This document shows, one piece after another, positions 1-5,590 of a DNA stretch of 5,590 bases. The DNA comes from Campylobacterales bacterium (GTDB lineage: Bacteria > Campylobacterota > Campylobacteria > Campylobacterales > SZUA-545). A model generated the notes under the pieces. The model was not told the DNA's origin, did not search any database, and saw only the letters and a list, made by a program, of their open reading frames with translations. The translations under genes were made by a program, and so were the position numbers. How positions within the stretch are numbered: the stretch's first letter is position 1; every line of letters begins with the position of its first letter. The stretch covers positions 1-5,590 of the forward strand of contig JAOXRY010000361.1 of NCBI GenBank assembly GCA_025800305.1. The letters run 5' to 3'.

Positions 1-718
1 TTGCCTTTGCCAGTTCTGTCATATACATTGAAGGAATTTTAGGAATAAAGATCTCACCACCTTGCATTCTTTCAAAATTCTTTAATACAAACTTAACACC
101 ATCTTCCAAAGTAATTAGAAATCTTGTCATTTTTTCATCTGTAATTGGAAGTTCTGTAGCACCATCTTCAATTAGTTTTTCAAAAAAAGGAACCACCGAT
201 CCTCTACTTCCTACAACATTTCCATATCTTACTACAGCAAATTGAGTTCTTCTTTTTCCAACCATATTGTTAGCAGCTACAAAAAGCTTATCTGAAGCTA
301 ACTTAGTAGCTCCGTATAGATTAATTGGGTTTGCTGCTTTATCTGTTGAAAGTGCTATCACTTTATTAACGTTATTAAAAAGAGCTGCCTGTATTACATT
401 TTCTGCCCCATGAACATTTGTCTTAATACACTCCATTGGATTATATTCAGCTGCAGGAACTTGTTTTTGAGCTGCTGCATGAATGACATAATCAACATCT
501 TGCATTGCTTCTTTCAATCTGTTAGCATCACGAACATCACCAATAAAATATCTCATACATTTATCATTAAATTTTTGTAACATTTCAAACTGTTTTAATT
601 CATCTCTTGAATAGATAATAATCTTATTTGGTTTATAATTTTCAAGAATAATCTCTGTATATTTCTTACCGAAACTACCTGTCCCACCTGTGATTAATAT
701 ATTTTTACCATTAAACAT
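1..718 (-). CDS. pseB: UDP-N-acetylglucosamine 4,6-dehydratase (inverting), pseudaminic acid pathway; 3' end cut by window edge
   Basis: This gene encodes a soluble short-chain dehydrogenase/reductase that converts UDP-GlcNAc to the 4-keto-6-deoxy-L-arabino intermediate, the first step of CMP-pseudaminic acid synthesis in the cytoplasm. About 239 codons are visible; the family is usually near 330 residues, so roughly the last quarter lies beyond the left edge. The NAD(P)-binding glycine motif TGGTGSFG is at residues 10-17. An HAAAQKQVPAAEYNP block is at 80-94. The catalytic region STDKAANPINLYGATK is at 124-139, with D126, K127 and Y135 matching the Asp/Lys/Tyr set known in FlaA1/PseB. RYGNVVGSRGS (164-174) and TDEKMTRF (193-200) follow. 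The Rossmann fold begins at residue 5 with no membrane segments, which separates it from the long PglF/CapD-type dehydratases. The ATG start has an AAAGGA ribosome site 5 bases upstream. It is the last visible gene of the minus-strand operon, 26 bases after the preceding stop. A FnlA/CapE-like relative is less likely. Confidence 0.93.
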   Translation of the reverse strand, partial: MFNGKNILITGGTGSFGKKYTEIILENYKPNKIIIYSRDELKQFEMLQKFNDKCMRYFIGDVRDANRLKEAMQDVDYVIHAAAQKQVPAAEYNPMECIKTNVHGAENVIQAALFNNVNKVIALSTDKAANPINLYGATKLASDKLFVAANNMVGKRRTQFAVVRYGNVVGSRGSVVPFFEKLIEDGATELPITDEKMTRFLITLEDGVKFVLKNFERMQGGEIFIPKIPSMYMTELAKA

Positions 719-729
719 TGTATTCCTTT
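719..729 (-). promoter_or_regulatory. Ribosome binding site of pseB
   Basis: On the minus strand AAAGGA (729 to 724) lies 5 bases before the ATG at 718. It fixes that start. Nothing resembling a terminator or a good promoter sits in the 26-base gap (719-744) after the upstream gene, so pseB is probably read from the same transcript. Confidence 0.7.
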
Positions 730-744
730 ATTTAACTACTAATT

Positions 745-1575
745 CTATTTTTCTTCTGCATGTTTTTCAAACTCTTTATACCAATCAATATTCGGTGCTA
801 AAAAATCTTTTTCCATATGTGTAGCTAAAGATTTCATAGGAGAAAAGAGTTTGTATCTCTTCCCAAAAAAGATCTGCATCCAACCAAAACCATCTAAATA
901 TGCTTTTTTAAAAATCTTTCCATACTCTCCAAATAGTCCTAGTTTTATTAGATTAGAAGGACAAAGAATTACTTCTTTTGTAGCACATAACCAAAGTGAA
1001 GCATCAAGATTCCTTTTTGTATAAGTATTAAAAACATGTTTTGATTGTTTTAATACTTTTTTAGTTGTTAAGAAAGTCATTGTAGTTGTTGCAACACTTC
1101 TCCAATGCTCACCAGCACAAATTTTTATTTCATTTTTATAATCGTGAAGAGGCAGTGTATAATTGTCTAAATGATCGTATGGAGTCACAAAATCAACGTC
1201 ATCTTCTTGTAGAAATTCTACTAATTTATAAAAAGTATCAGGCAGATAAAAATAGTCATCTTCTGCAAAATAGATATTTTCACTAAAAGTTTGCTCTTCC
1301 AAGATCTTCATCTGCAACCTAAAAGTTTCTCTATTTCCAATAGAGTCTACATTGATAATCTCTAGTTCATCTTCATTAAAGTACTTCTGAAAAAGTTCTT
1401 CGTACTCTTTCGGACAACCATCTAAAATTGCAAACACTTTAAAGTTTAAATTTGTTAATGATTTTCTAAAAGAAGATAAACAAAGTTCTGATAGCTTTAT
1501 TTTATCATCTTGATGAACTGCGGGTACTTTTGAAACTTTTGGATATATTCTATATGCTATTGCTACACTATTCAT
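745..1575 (-). CDS. Putative glycosyltransferase with a GT-A-like fold, family not recognised
   Basis: The 276-residue protein has no signal peptide or membrane helix, so it is probably cytoplasmic. I do not recognise a named family. Features pointing to a nucleotide-sugar-dependent GT-A transferase are a beta strand ending in FAILDGC (48-54), as in the first Rossmann strands of such enzymes, and a strand followed by the acidic motif AEDDYFY (104-110), which resembles the metal/nucleotide-binding DXD position. A second conserved-looking block is TPYDHLDNYT (131-140), and a His near the C terminus is in ATHMEKDF (251-258). The classic family-2 N-terminal motif (VNYN) is absent. It starts at an ATG sharing one base with the stop of the upstream transferase (TAATG) and has AAAGGAG 11 bases before it, so its translation is likely coupled. 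Its place between a family-2 transferase and pseB supports a role in glycan assembly; donor and acceptor are unknown. Confidence 0.8.
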   Translation of the reverse strand: MNSVAIAYRIYPKVSKVPAVHQDDKIKLSELCLSSFRKSLTNLNFKVFAILDGCPKEYEELFQKYFNEDELEIINVDSIGNRETFRLQMKILEEQTFSENIYFAEDDYFYLPDTFYKLVEFLQEDDVDFVTPYDHLDNYTLPLHDYKNEIKICAGEHWRSVATTTMTFLTTKKVLKQSKHVFNTYTKRNLDASLWLCATKEVILCPSNLIKLGLFGEYGKIFKKAYLDGFGWMQIFFGKRYKLFSPMKSLATHMEKDFLAPNIDWYKEFEKHAEEK

Positions 1576-2495
1576 TAAATCGGTTTCTCCTTTAAAACTG
1601 CAAATAAGTAATCTAGATTTTCTTTTGGAGTATATCTAAATCTATAAAGATCAATAATTGTGTCTATTAAAATATTCATAATATATAACCCTTTATAAAC
1701 TAATCCATTAAAACTACCTGACACTTTTCTAACATATATTGTTTCAGCAACACCATACATCTTTCTTCTAACATTAGATGGTTTATTATTAAATGACTGA
1801 CCTTCTAAATGAGCAATTTCTGGCGTATTAATGACCACTCTTTTCAGTCCCAGTTTTGAAATTCTATACTGCATCTCTGTCTCTTCATAATACATAAAGA
1901 ACTCCTCATCAAAACCACCAATTTTTTCAAACAGTGACTTAGTCATAAACAGATCTGCCCCTGTTATATAATCAACTTCTTTAGTTTCATCAATTTTGTG
2001 GTAACTTTTGTTCTGTTTTTTCTTTCTTAAGACATCAAGAAAAAGTAATCGCTTAATTGACTTCTCATATTTACCAATCATCGTTTTTCTGACTCTTTTA
2101 AACTCTGCGAAAGAGTGTATAACATCACCTTCCTCATCAGATAAGTAACACCCCAATGCTCCTAATTCTTGAGAATTGGCTTCAAAATAATCAAAAAATT
2201 TTTTTACTGCATTATTATGGAGTATAGTATCAGGATTTAAGAAAAAAAGATATTTTCCAGTAGCACTCTCTACTGCTTTATTATTACCTCTTCCAAAACC
2301 AAGATTTTCTTTACTAAGAATAGGTTTTACATTGGGATAATCTTTTAAAAAACTATAATTGTCATCAGTCGATAAATTATCAAATACAATCACTTCATAA
2401 TTTATATCCGAAGTTTTTTCTAAAATTGATTCTATACAGTTTTTTAACAGTTCTTTTGTATTGTAATTTACAATAATTATTGATACATCAATCAA
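1575..2495 (-). CDS. Family 2 glycosyltransferase, rhamnosyltransferase-like
   Basis: This 306-residue protein shows the standard GT2 (GT-A fold) architecture: VSIIIVNYNT at residues 4-13, a nucleotide-binding VFDNLSTD at 37-44, ENLGFGRGNN at 63-72, NPDT at 87-90 (the DXD-equivalent metal site), TGADLF at 178-183, GGFDE at 193-197, and YYEETEM at 202-208 carrying the acidic catalytic-base position. This pattern, with GFGRGNN, NPD and the GGFDE-YYE block, is typical of WbbL/RfbF-like rhamnosyltransferases, but the sugar cannot be assigned from sequence. The protein should transfer a sugar to a growing lipid-linked glycan at the cytoplasmic membrane face. The C-terminal part (about 262-285) is hydrophobic and may associate with the membrane. 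The start is a TTG: an in-frame TAA lies two codons upstream and the encoded MIDVSIIIVNYN fits the family's N terminus. It overlaps the upstream gene by 8 bases and shares one base with the next. Confidence 0.93.
   Translation of the reverse strand: MIDVSIIIVNYNTKELLKNCIESILEKTSDINYEVIVFDNLSTDDNYSFLKDYPNVKPILSKENLGFGRGNNKAVESATGKYLFFLNPDTILHNNAVKKFFDYFEANSQELGALGCYLSDEEGDVIHSFAEFKRVRKTMIGKYEKSIKRLLFLDVLRKKKQNKSYHKIDETKEVDYITGADLFMTKSLFEKIGGFDEEFFMYYEETEMQYRISKLGLKRVVINTPEIAHLEGQSFNNKPSNVRRKMYGVAETIYVRKVSGSFNGLVYKGLYIMNILIDTIIDLYRFRYTPKENLDYLFAVLKEKPI
1576..1593 (-). promoter_or_regulatory. Ribosome binding site for the 745-1575 gene, inside the upstream gene's tail
   Basis: AAAGGAG (1593 to 1587, minus strand) is a near-perfect Shine-Dalgarno sequence. 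It also encodes part of the final residues LKEKPI of the upstream transferase. It sits 11 bases before the ATG, a long but workable spacing, and the TAATG stop-start overlap would also allow re-initiation by the terminating ribosome. Confidence 0.6.
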
Positions 2496-3552
2496 ATTTT
2501 ATACTTTGTAATAATTTTTTATTCTCTGATATTTTAAAATCTATCTCTTTAATAAATTTTTCTTGTATTGAAGAAAACATTCCATCACTAAGATGAATTA
2601 AAGTGTCTACCAATTCTTCAGTATTTTTATATGACAATACAGATTCGCTAGAAAGATTCCATCCTGAACGAACACTATCTTCTAATATCATTACTTTTTT
2701 ATAGCTACAAGCCATAGAATAAGAAGCTGTTAATCTATCATAAAGAAATTGTTTATTTTCTGTATTAACAAGAGGTAAAACAAAGTCTGATTCATAAATA
2801 TTCTTGAAAAAATCCTCATCATCTAAATAGGAGTGAAAGATAAAAAACTCTTCTAGCTGATTTTCTTTAGCTAGTTCAACAAGTTTTCTTCCTTCTCCAG
2901 CACCATCAACACTAGAGACAATATTAAATTTAATATTATTTACTTTTTTCTCTTTCAACTTTTGGCAAACTTCAATTAATTGGCTAAAGTTTCTCTTTTT
3001 AAAGTCCACATGACCGGAAATAGAAATTTGCACAAAATCTCTTGATGCTTTTTTATGTTTAAATTCTAAATTTGGAAAAACAGCCAAAAAATATCCATCA
3101 AGATAATCATATCTATCCTTTAGGTTTTCAAAAGCGTAATCAACCATTAAAAAATATTTTTCATCTAGACTTTTTTTGACATCTATTTCACCAATATTAT
3201 GAATAACTCCTATTTTTTTATCAACCTTTAATGATTTGAAAACTTTGTAATGACGTTTAGGCTCAATCGTATTAAAAACAACTGCATCTATTTTATTTTT
3301 TTTAATAATTCTTTGAAGTTTAAATTTATAAAAGATTGTTCTTAGCTGAAGGTGGAAAATAAAAAAGAATCCAATCTTGCTAATAACTTGGGATACCTTC
3401 TCAAATCTATTAAAAGCTTCTGAATATTTGTGAGGATTAACTACATATTCAATATTAATATCATTTTTTTCAAATATTGAATTTAAAAATGCGTTATATA
3501 CAGGTAATGTTTCCGTATGATATTTATTAAGTTCAACAACTAAAATATTCAT
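2488..3552 (-). CDS. Glycosyltransferase, GT-B fold (group 1/GT4-like C-terminal domain)
   Basis: The 354-residue protein begins with a beta strand (MNILVVEL) as in the N-terminal Rossmann domain of GT-B enzymes. A basic, partly hydrophobic stretch at about 58-85 could contact the membrane. The C-terminal domain starts near residue 172: ISISGHVDFKKRNFSQLIEV (176-195) resembles the glycine strand and K/R donor-phosphate site of GT4 proteins. It is followed by KFNIVSSVDGAGEGRKLVELA (208-228), FFIFHSYLDDEDFFKNIYESDFVLPLV (236-262) and a helix-turn block around YDRLTASYSMACSYKKVMI (271-289). The usual E-x7-E donor-sugar motif is not evident, so this is a divergent member and its donor is unknown. 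It is the first gene of the minus-strand operon and probably acts in the cytoplasm on a lipid-linked acceptor. The ATG was chosen because it gives the expected N terminus, but its AAAGGT ribosome site is 11 bases away with two out-of-frame ATGs in between. Confidence 0.8.
   Translation of the reverse strand: MNILVVELNKYHTETLPVYNAFLNSIFEKNDINIEYVVNPHKYSEAFNRFEKVSQVISKIGFFFIFHLQLRTIFYKFKLQRIIKKNKIDAVVFNTIEPKRHYKVFKSLKVDKKIGVIHNIGEIDVKKSLDEKYFLMVDYAFENLKDRYDYLDGYFLAVFPNLEFKHKKASRDFVQISISGHVDFKKRNFSQLIEVCQKLKEKKVNNIKFNIVSSVDGAGEGRKLVELAKENQLEEFFIFHSYLDDEDFFKNIYESDFVLPLVNTENKQFLYDRLTASYSMACSYKKVMILEDSVRSGWNLSSESVLSYKNTEELVDTLIHLSDGMFSSIQEKFIKEIDFKISENKKLLQSIKFD
2493..2507 (-). promoter_or_regulatory. 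Weak ribosome site and TTG start of the family 2 glycosyltransferase
   Basis: On the minus strand AAAG (2507 to 2504) lies 8 bases before TTG (2495 to 2493). The TTG is inside the last codons of the upstream gene, whose TGA is at 2490 to 2488. The upstream in-frame TAA (2501 to 2499) rules out a longer start. The poor ribosome site suggests dependence on coupling with translation of the upstream gene. Confidence 0.5.
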
Positions 3553-3562
3553 TTTTCATCAT
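3533..3562 (-). other. Nine-codon out-of-frame mini-ORF over the start of the 2488-3552 gene
   Basis: The minus strand reads AAAGGT, then ATGATG (3562 to 3557), then AAAA and the ATG of the annotated gene (3552). The ATGATG frame encodes MMKNEYFSC and stops at 3535 to 3533. These ATGs sit very close to AAAGGT, so the mini-ORF could compete for ribosomes or the feature may be incidental. Deleting one A from the five-A run would join this frame to the gene as MMKMNILVVEL. Confidence 0.25.
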
Positions 3563-3595
3563 ACCTTTAATTATAAACTCTTTGCTTAATTGTTA

Positions 3596-3621
3596 ATTAT
3601 ACCCTTTTACCACTTTCTCAA
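3596..3621 (-). promoter_or_regulatory. Candidate promoter of the minus-strand glycosyltransferase operon
   Basis: A consensus TATAAT lies on the minus strand at 3601 to 3596, preceded by GGG. TTGAGA (3621 to 3616) is a 5/6 match to a -35 box, but the 14-base spacer is short, so the -10 element is the main evidence. It would give a leader of about 35-40 bases. A second TATAAT at 3575 to 3570 is too close to the ribosome site to be preferred. Confidence 0.5.
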
Positions 3622-3640
3622 CTTACTACTTGGTATAAAT

Positions 3641-3649
3641 TGCTATAAT
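3641..3649 (+). promoter_or_regulatory. Candidate msbA promoter with extended -10
   Basis: TGCTATAAT is a perfect extended -10 element (TGnTATAAT). No convincing -35 box lies 16-18 bases upstream; the region around 3621-3628 is only a weak match. An extended -10 can function without one, and promoters of Campylobacterota are known to lack a conserved -35. Transcription would start near 3656, giving a leader of about 25 bases. A second TGGTATAAA at 3631-3639 is an alternative. Confidence 0.6.
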
Positions 3650-3668
3650 GTGATAAATACAGATACTT

Positions 3669-3676
3669 AAAGGTGA
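3669..3676 (+). promoter_or_regulatory. Ribosome binding site deciding the TTG start of msbA
   Basis: AAAGGTGA matches the anti-Shine-Dalgarno sequence well and ends 3 bases before the TTG at 3680. The next candidate start, ATG at 3713 (residue 12), has no such site and would remove the N-terminal amphipathic stretch that precedes the first membrane helix. Confidence 0.75.
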
Positions 3677-3679
3677 GTT

Positions 3680-5389
3680 TTGAAAGAAGCACTACAACGT
3701 TTTATTCCTTATATGAAGGACTATATCAAATATTTTTTAATTGCTATTTTAGGAACAATGATGTTTTCTGCAGGAACAGCTGCAACTGCATACATCATTA
3801 AGCCCGTACTAGATGATATATTTGTAACTAAAAATGAAAGTATGCTATATGTTCTTCCTCTAATCATTATTCTAATCTTTACAATCAAAGGTATAGGAAG
3901 ATTCATTGGAACATACTACGCCGCTCATATTGGGCAACACATTGTTCACAGGATTAGAACTGAAATGTTACAAGTTTTGATGAAACACGATATAGCTTTT
4001 TTTATGAAAACAAAAAAAGGTGAATTAATCAGCCGTATTAGTTCAGATACAATGAGGATTCAAGGAATGGTTAGTACAGCTATTCCTGTTATATTAAGAG
4101 AATTTTTTACAACAATTGGACTTTTAGGAGTAGTTATCTATCAAAGTCCCAAACTTGCCTTCTTCTCCCTTGTAGTCCTTCCTGCAATTATTTGGCCACT
4201 TTCACTATTGGCAAAAAGAATGAAAAGATTCTCATTTAAATCTCAAGAACTTGTTGCTGACATTACGGCAAGATTAAGTGAGATCTTCCAAAATATGGAG
4301 CTTATTAAAGTTTACAATGGAGAAAAACAAGAAGCTACAAGGTTTGAAAAAGATAGCCATGAAGCTTTTAGAGTCTCTATGAAAATGGTTAAAACCAATG
4401 AACTTGTTTCACCTACTATGGAATTTTTTGGAGCAATTGGTGTAGCTACAGTTATTATCGTTGGTGGGCAAGAAGTTATAGATGGAAATATGACAGTTGG
4501 TACTTTTTTCTCTTTTATGTCTGCACTCTTTATGGTTTATACACCTATTAGATCTCTTTCACATCAATATAATGCACTTCAAGACGCAGTGGCTGCTAGT
4601 GAGAGAATATTTGAATATCTTGATATGAATCCAACAATTAATTGTGGGGATAAAAATTTTCCAAAGCCAATTGAAAAAGTGTCTTTTAATAATGTAGATC
4701 TATACTATGACGAAAAACAAGCATTAAAAAATATCAATTTGCAAGTCAATAAAAAAGAAACCATCGCCCTTGTTGGAGACAGTGGTGGTGGAAAGTCATC
4801 ATTAGTCAACATGCTAGTACGATTTTACGATGCAACAAATGGTAGTGTAAAAGTCAATGACACAGATATCAAAGATGTAACTCTTCACGATTTAAGAGAG
4901 CATATCGCTTATGTTACACAGAGGGTTTTTATTTTTAGAGATACAATTTCTGCCAATGTATCTTATGGACATAAGATTGATGAAGGGAAAGTTATTTGGG
5001 CTTTAAAAGAGGCTAATGCTTGGGATTTCGTAGAAGATCTTCCTGATGGGATTAATACAGTTATGGAAGAGAGTGGTACCAACCTTTCTGGTGGACAAAG
5101 ACAAAGAATCGCTATCGCAAGGGCAATTTATAAAGATCCAGATATTTTAATTCTTGATGAAGCGACAAGTGCACTGGACAATAAGAGTGAAAAACTAATT
5201 CAAGATGCTTTTGAGAAAATTTCCAAAGATAAAATCACATTTATCATTGCCCATAGACTAAGTACTATTAGAAATGCAGATAAAATTGCTGTTATGAAAA
5301 ATGGTGAAATCGTCTGTTTAGATACAGAAGAAAACCTTCTAAAAAACTGTGAAGAATACAAAAGATTAAAATCTCTTCATTCTACGTAA
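3680..5389 (+). CDS. msbA: ABC exporter, MsbA-type lipid A / lipid-linked glycan flippase
   Basis: This is a 569-residue half-transporter that would work as a homodimer in the inner membrane. The N-terminal ABC type 1 exporter domain (about 16-310) has six predicted helices near 16-40, 56-79, 131-154, 157-177, 246-262 and 272-294. The conserved intracellular segment FFMKTKKGELISRISSD (107-123) is present. The nucleotide-binding domain spans about 334-569. It has an A-loop tyrosine at 342/343, Walker A GDSGGGKS (366-373), Q-loop Q414, signature LSGGQ (469-473), Walker B ILILDE (489-494) with catalytic E494, D-loop SALD (497-500) and switch H525. All residues needed for ATP hydrolysis are there. 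Length and architecture fit MsbA (about 580 residues), which flips lipid A-core from the inner to the outer leaflet. A PglK-like flippase of lipid-linked oligosaccharide is the main alternative, given the neighbouring glycan genes. It is transcribed divergently from the glycosyltransferase operon. Start is TTG, supported by a strong ribosome site. Confidence 0.9.
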   Translation: MKEALQRFIPYMKDYIKYFLIAILGTMMFSAGTAATAYIIKPVLDDIFVTKNESMLYVLPLIIILIFTIKGIGRFIGTYYAAHIGQHIVHRIRTEMLQVLMKHDIAFFMKTKKGELISRISSDTMRIQGMVSTAIPVILREFFTTIGLLGVVIYQSPKLAFFSLVVLPAIIWPLSLLAKRMKRFSFKSQELVADITARLSEIFQNMELIKVYNGEKQEATRFEKDSHEAFRVSMKMVKTNELVSPTMEFFGAIGVATVIIVGGQEVIDGNMTVGTFFSFMSALFMVYTPIRSLSHQYNALQDAVAASERIFEYLDMNPTINCGDKNFPKPIEKVSFNNVDLYYDEKQALKNINLQVNKKETIALVGDSGGGKSSLVNMLVRFYDATNGSVKVNDTDIKDVTLHDLREHIAYVTQRVFIFRDTISANVSYGHKIDEGKVIWALKEANAWDFVEDLPDGINTVMEESGTNLSGGQRQRIAIARAIYKDPDILILDEATSALDNKSEKLIQDAFEKISKDKITFIIAHRLSTIRNADKIAVMKNGEIVCLDTEENLLKNCEEYKRLKSLHST

Positions 5390-5423
5390 AAAACTTTAGT
5401 TAACTTCCCAACTAAATTTCTTT
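5388..5423. terminator. AT-rich hairpin, possible bidirectional terminator after msbA
   Basis: TTTAGTT (5395-5401) and AACTAAA (5410-5416) form a perfect 7-bp stem with an 8-base loop. On the plus strand it is followed by TTTCTTT. On the minus strand it is followed by G and then six T (5393 to 5388). The stem has only one G:C pair, so it is weak, but its position just after the msbA stop and T-rich tails on both sides suggest termination from either direction. The minus-strand tail is the better one. Confidence 0.4.
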
Positions 5424-5588
5424 AGAACTGTTTAGTACAAAGCCAAGTAAACAGTTCCAACTCTTTGTAATATCATTTTTTTTGTGATTGATTAATTCTA
5501 TTACATTCCGATGATCGCCGTAGAATATTAAAAGGCTTATTTCAATATGGAATGTGAATTTCCCTCGGTCAACTCTGCTCCTAAAGAG
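5412..5588 (-). CDS. Unrecognised open frame reaching the right edge, possible 3' end of a gene
   Basis: Reading leftward from 5588, 58 codons are open before a TAG at 5414 to 5412. The encoded tail includes HIEISLLIFYGDHRNVIELI and ends in VLNSSKEI. I do not recognise it. For: stops are frequent by chance in such AT-rich DNA, and the frame ends inside a hairpin with a good minus-strand T tail. Against: no family similarity is apparent, no start is visible, and the 10-bp inverted repeat lies within the frame. It may be a real C terminus, a decayed gene or chance. Confidence 0.2.
   Translation of the reverse strand, partial: LFRSRVDRGKFTFHIEISLLIFYGDHRNVIELINHKKNDITKSWNCLLGFVLNSSKEI
5425..5483 (+). 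repeat. Perfect 10-bp inverted repeat with possible pseudoknot, followed by eight T
   Basis: GAACTGTTTA (5425-5434) and TAAACAGTTC (5448-5457) are perfectly complementary around a 13-base loop. Within the loop, TACAAAG (5436-5442) is perfectly complementary to CTTTGTA (5463-5469), which could form an H-type pseudoknot or a competing hairpin. A run of eight T is at 5476-5483. If transcribed rightward this could be the main msbA terminator or a structured 3' end. The 18-base gap between the main stem and the T run is too long for a classic terminator, whereas the TACAAAG/CTTTGTA pairing ends 6 bases before it. Confidence 0.5.
5501..5557. repeat. Separated inverted repeat ACATTCC / GGAATGT
   Basis: ACATTCC (5503-5509) and GGAATGT (5549-5555) are perfect complements 39 bases apart. 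A T-A pair (5501/5557) and a T-G wobble (5502/5556) extend the stem to 9 positions, and a G-T wobble adds one inside (5510/5548). It could be an RNA stem, a protein-binding dyad or coincidence. The flanking bases are richer in G and C than most of the window. Confidence 0.25.
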
Positions 5589-5590
5589 AT

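Noticed and set aside
1086..1286. Plus-strand open frame of 66 codons
   Set aside because: It lies wholly inside the 745-1575 transferase gene on the opposite strand, has no clear ribosome site and shows no recognisable motif.
3570..3575. Second minus-strand TATAAT as the operon promoter
   Set aside because: Transcription would begin around 3563, inside or after the AAAGGT ribosome site, leaving the annotated ATG without a usable leader.
3721..3906. Minus-strand open frame of 61 codons
   Set aside because: It is antisense to the membrane domain of msbA, and its hydrophobic, proline-rich product is what the complement of membrane-helix codons commonly gives.
5501..5557. tRNA, tmRNA or insertion-sequence terminal repeat in the region after msbA
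   Set aside because: No cloverleaf, T-loop GTTCRA motif or anticodon arm could be built. The ACATTCC/GGAATGT dyad has no target duplication or transposase frame that I can identify, so only an inverted repeat is recorded.
1..5590. CRISPR array, toxin-antitoxin pair, phage genes or another defence system
   Set aside because: No regularly spaced repeats were seen, and every sizeable gene is explained by glycan synthesis or export.

Overview
The window looks like a surface-glycan locus of a low-GC member of Campylobacterota (the Arcobacter / Sulfurimonas / Campylobacter side of bacterial diversity). This placement is an inference. It rests on the strongly AT-rich sequence, on two TTG start codons, on a PseB-type sugar-nucleotide dehydratase next to glycosyltransferases, and on the resemblance, from memory, of the 569-residue exporter to the MsbA proteins of that group. 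No rRNA or marker gene is present to settle it.

Layout: four genes on the minus strand read right to left: a GT-B-type glycosyltransferase (3552 to 2488), a family-2 glycosyltransferase (2495 to 1575), an unassigned GT-A-like protein (1575 to 745) and pseB (718, running off the left edge). The first three overlap by 8 and 1 bases and the last gap is only 26 bases, so they look like one transcript. A 127-base divergent intergenic region carries a plausible TATAAT box for each direction and separates this operon from msbA (3680 to 5389, plus strand). The last 201 bases hold no confident gene. They contain an AT-rich hairpin that could terminate transcription in both directions, a perfect 10-bp hairpin whose loop can pair with bases downstream (a possible pseudoknot), and an unrecognised 58-codon minus-strand open frame reaching the right edge.

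How the genes may work together: PseB makes the first intermediate of CMP-pseudaminic acid from UDP-GlcNAc, and later pathway genes would be expected beyond the left edge. The three transferase-like proteins would build a glycan on the cytoplasmic side of the inner membrane, for example an LPS core/O-chain or a capsule. MsbA would flip the lipid A-core (or another lipid-linked glycan) across that membrane. The acceptors and sugar donors of the transferases cannot be read from sequence. I see no clearly new biological system here; the least explained parts are the 745-1575 protein and the structured region after msbA.
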